Positions 13,930-15,506 of a DNA stretch of 15,506 nt are shown one piece after another (positions within the stretch are counted from its first letter, which is position 1; each line of letters opens with the position of its first letter). The DNA lies in the NCBI GenBank assembly GCA_035604195.1, contig DATNIY010000067.1:1-15506 (forward strand), read 5' to 3'. This DNA is from DATJLY01 sp035604195. GTDB taxonomy: Bacteria; Pseudomonadota; Alphaproteobacteria; ATCC43930; CGMCC-115725. Under the pieces are notes generated by a model. It had not been told where the DNA came from and made no database searches. It was given only the letters and a program-made list of their open reading frames with translations. The translations under genes and the position numbers were made by a program.

Positions 13930-15192
13930 TCAACGTCTCCGCGGCAGGCGTCCCTTGCGGCCGGCGGTGTCAGGTCGGGGGTTGCCTCGGTATTTATTGC
14001 CAGACCTTTGCCGCTTCTGTGCGCCTGCAATCTTCTTCTTTGTCGGCGCTGGCGCGGCGACCCGCCGCTCGACCTCCACCACGCGGCCTTTGCGGTCTTC
14101 GGTCGCGCCGCGCTCGATGCGACGGCGGCCGGGGCCGCCGCTCTCGTCCTTCCGTTTTTCCGATTCGGCCCGCAGCGCCGAGACATGTTTGCGCGGCCCC
14201 GGCAGCGGCCTTCCCCTCGGCTTTGGCGGCTCGGGATCAGGCGCCGCATGTCGCGGCTTCGCGCGTCGAAACGGTGCAGAACCCGACGCACCTTCTGGTC
14301 TCATCTCCGACTGCTGCGGCGCCTCGATCGGCGCTTCCAAGTCGGCACCGGCCTCGCGCAACAAAGACGGCCCAAGCTGGTCGCGCAACACGCGGGTCCG
14401 CACTTCTTCGAGCGCGCCTTCGGGAAGCTCGCCGAGCTGGAAGGGACCGAAGGAGAGGCGGATGAGCCGATTGACGGCGAGGCCAAGATGTTCGAGCACC
14501 CGTTTGACCTCGCGGTTCTTGCCTTCCCGCAGGCCCAGCGTCAGCCAGCAATTGGCGCCCTGGATGCGGTCGAGCACCGCCTCGATCCCGGCGTAATGAA
14601 TGCCGTCGAGTGTGATGCCTCCGGCGAGCCGGTCGAGGCTCGCCTGATCGATCTGGCCATTGGCGCGCACGCGATAGCGCCTGAGCCAGCCGGTCGCCGG
14701 CAGTTCGAGGACGCGGGCGAGGCCGCCGTCGTTGGTGAGGAGCAGCAATCCTTCCGTGTTGATATCGAGCCGTCCGACGCTGACGAGGCGCGGCGCTTGA
14801 GGATGGTGCGCGGCGAGATAATCAAAGATCGTCGGCCGGCCCTGCGGGTCCTTGTTGGTCGTCACCAGGCCGCGCGGCTTATGGAAGAGGAAGAGCCTGG
14901 TGCGCTGACGTTGCGCCAGCGGGTTGCCGTCGACGCTCACCTGATCCTCAGGGCCGACGCTCACCGCCGGGCTGGTCAGCAGCTTGCCATTGACGGCGAC
15001 GCGCCCTTCGGCGATCCAGGCCTCGGCGTCGCGGCGCGAGCAGAGGCCGGCGCGGGCCATCACCTTGGCAATGCGCTCTCGCCGCGCCGCCGACGCGCCG
15101 GGCTCGACCGGCGTGGCGCGACCTATTTTGGTCTTGGGACGGCGATTTGTGGTCTTCGGGCGGCGATGTCTGTCTGGTCTTTCTTGGCGCAT
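13930..15192 (-). CDS. rluB: rRNA pseudouridine synthase, RluB/RsuA family, with long basic tail
   Basis: A 420-residue enzyme that isomerises a uridine of rRNA to pseudouridine; by family, probably 23S rRNA U2605 (RluB type). An S4 RNA-binding domain at about 38-72 (RIAKVMARAGLCSRRDAEAW) is followed by the catalytic domain, with HKPRGLVTTNKDPQGRPTIF and the active-site motif GRLDINTEGLLLLTNDGG (D143), then GLREGKNREVKRVLEHLGL. The core ends near 275. About 140 further residues are rich in Arg, Lys, Pro and Ala and look disordered; such tails are common in alphaproteobacterial members and probably bind RNA. The start at 15192 is inferred from where the S4 domain begins; the frame runs on to 15402 across tadA. 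No Shine-Dalgarno is evident. RsuA or RluE substrate specificity is not excluded. Confidence 0.88.
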   Translation of the reverse strand: MRQERPDRHRRPKTTNRRPKTKIGRATPVEPGASAARRERIAKVMARAGLCSRRDAEAWIAEGRVAVNGKLLTSPAVSVGPEDQVSVDGNPLAQRQRTRLFLFHKPRGLVTTNKDPQGRPTIFDYLAAHHPQAPRLVSVGRLDINTEGLLLLTNDGGLARVLELPATGWLRRYRVRANGQIDQASLDRLAGGITLDGIHYAGIEAVLDRIQGANCWLTLGLREGKNREVKRVLEHLGLAVNRLIRLSFGPFQLGELPEGALEEVRTRVLRDQLGPSLLREAGADLEAPIEAPQQSEMRPEGASGSAPFRRAKPRHAAPDPEPPKPRGRPLPGPRKHVSALRAESEKRKDESGGPGRRRIERGATEDRKGRVVEVERRVAAPAPTKKKIAGAQKRQRSGNKYRGNPRPDTAGRKGRLPRRR

Positions 15193-15240
15193 GCGGCTTG
15201 ATAGCAGAACGGCTGAATGGCGCGAACTCTGGAGTGTGAC

Positions 15241-15506
15241 ATGACGAGCAGCAAGCTCGATCCCATGTTGGAAGCCTTCGAGGAAGCGGGTGCCGCCGGG
15301 CAGCGCGGCGAAGTCCCGATCGGCGCCGCCATCGTCCACGGCGGCGAGGTCATCGCGCGGGCCGGCAACCGGACGCTTGAGATGAAGGACCCGACCGCGC
15401 ACGCCGAAATCCTGGCGATTCGGGTCGCTTGCGAAAAGCTCGGCTCAGAGCGGCTCGCCGGCTGCGACATCTATGTGACGCTCGAGCCTTGCGCCATGTG
15501 TGCGGC
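15241..15506 (+). CDS. tadA: tRNA-specific adenosine deaminase, 5' part (runs off the right edge)
   Basis: TadA deaminates the wobble adenosine (A34) of tRNA-Arg(ACG) to inosine. The 88 codons present give MTSSKLDPMLEAFEEAGAAG, then GEVPIGAAIV, the zinc-ligand and catalytic motif HAE (in DPTAHAEILAI) and the start of PCAMC (in YVTLEPCAMCA), exactly the cytidine/tRNA-adenosine deaminase arrangement. The ATG at 15241 follows GGAG with a 6-base gap. It is divergent from rluB across 48 bases, an arrangement consistent with rRNA and tRNA modification genes sharing a control region. The C-terminal helix that separates TadA from guanine deaminases is outside the window. Confidence 0.92.
   Translation, partial: MTSSKLDPMLEAFEEAGAAGQRGEVPIGAAIVHGGEVIARAGNRTLEMKDPTAHAEILAIRVACEKLGSERLAGCDIYVTLEPCAMCA

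Noticed and set aside
13846..15201. 451-codon open frame on the plus strand opposite rluB
   Set aside because: The minus strand has the S4 domain and the GRLD catalytic motif; the plus frame has no domain and starts in the outer repeat.
1..15506. tRNA or rRNA genes, insertion sequences, prophage or toxin-antitoxin genes
   Set aside because: I looked for cloverleaf-like and transposase-like sequence in the gaps and found none; apart from one small unknown ORF, all sizeable genes belong to recognised families.

Overview
The window is GC-rich DNA of an alphaproteobacterium, most likely of the order Hyphomicrobiales (Rhizobiales), possibly in the Beijerinckiaceae/Methylocystaceae neighbourhood. 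This rests on a PodJ-like polarity protein, a one-cysteine DksA, a MutL with its own endonuclease motif, a eukaryotic-type NADP isocitrate dehydrogenase, and hairpin repeats typical of that order. The family-level placement is inference.

Layout, left to right. The 5' end of hemH (ferrochelatase, minus strand, 1-81) faces away from a large PodJ-like coiled-coil/Sel1 membrane protein (293-3292, plus); the gap between them holds a CtrA-like box. A small predicted secreted protein (3306-3719, minus) converges on it. A 188-bp structured repeat (3753-3940) separates that gene from pdeM (4036-4755, minus). pdeM is divergent from icd (4974-6197), which is followed by dksA (6339-6758). Next come two adjacent M16 peptidase-family genes (6896-8236 and 8250-9545), one with the zinc site and one without, then mutL (9612-11411) and purD (11641-12927), all on the plus strand. 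rluB (13930-15192) and rsmD (13021-13602) run on the minus strand and converge on purD. The window ends in tadA (15241 onward), divergent from rluB.

Functionally this is core housekeeping: haem and purine synthesis, TCA cycle, stringent response, mismatch repair, and rRNA/tRNA modification (RsmD, RluB-like, TadA), plus one cell-polarity-like gene. I found no phage, insertion sequence, CRISPR array, defence island or RNA gene.

The unusual content is intergenic. Six gaps carry members of one modular hairpin repeat family built on a CTCTCCCC...GGGGAGAG core. Two long copies (3753-3940 and 13651-13830) look like the short copy at 11464-11590 with extra hairpins inserted in a loop. Hairpin stems show paired base changes between copies. 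One copy is nested inside a second inverted repeat (18 bp arms at 13631 and 13850). In the purD/rsmD gap the repeats supply the last codons of both genes. All copies follow a gene 3' end, and none lies in the three divergent promoter gaps.
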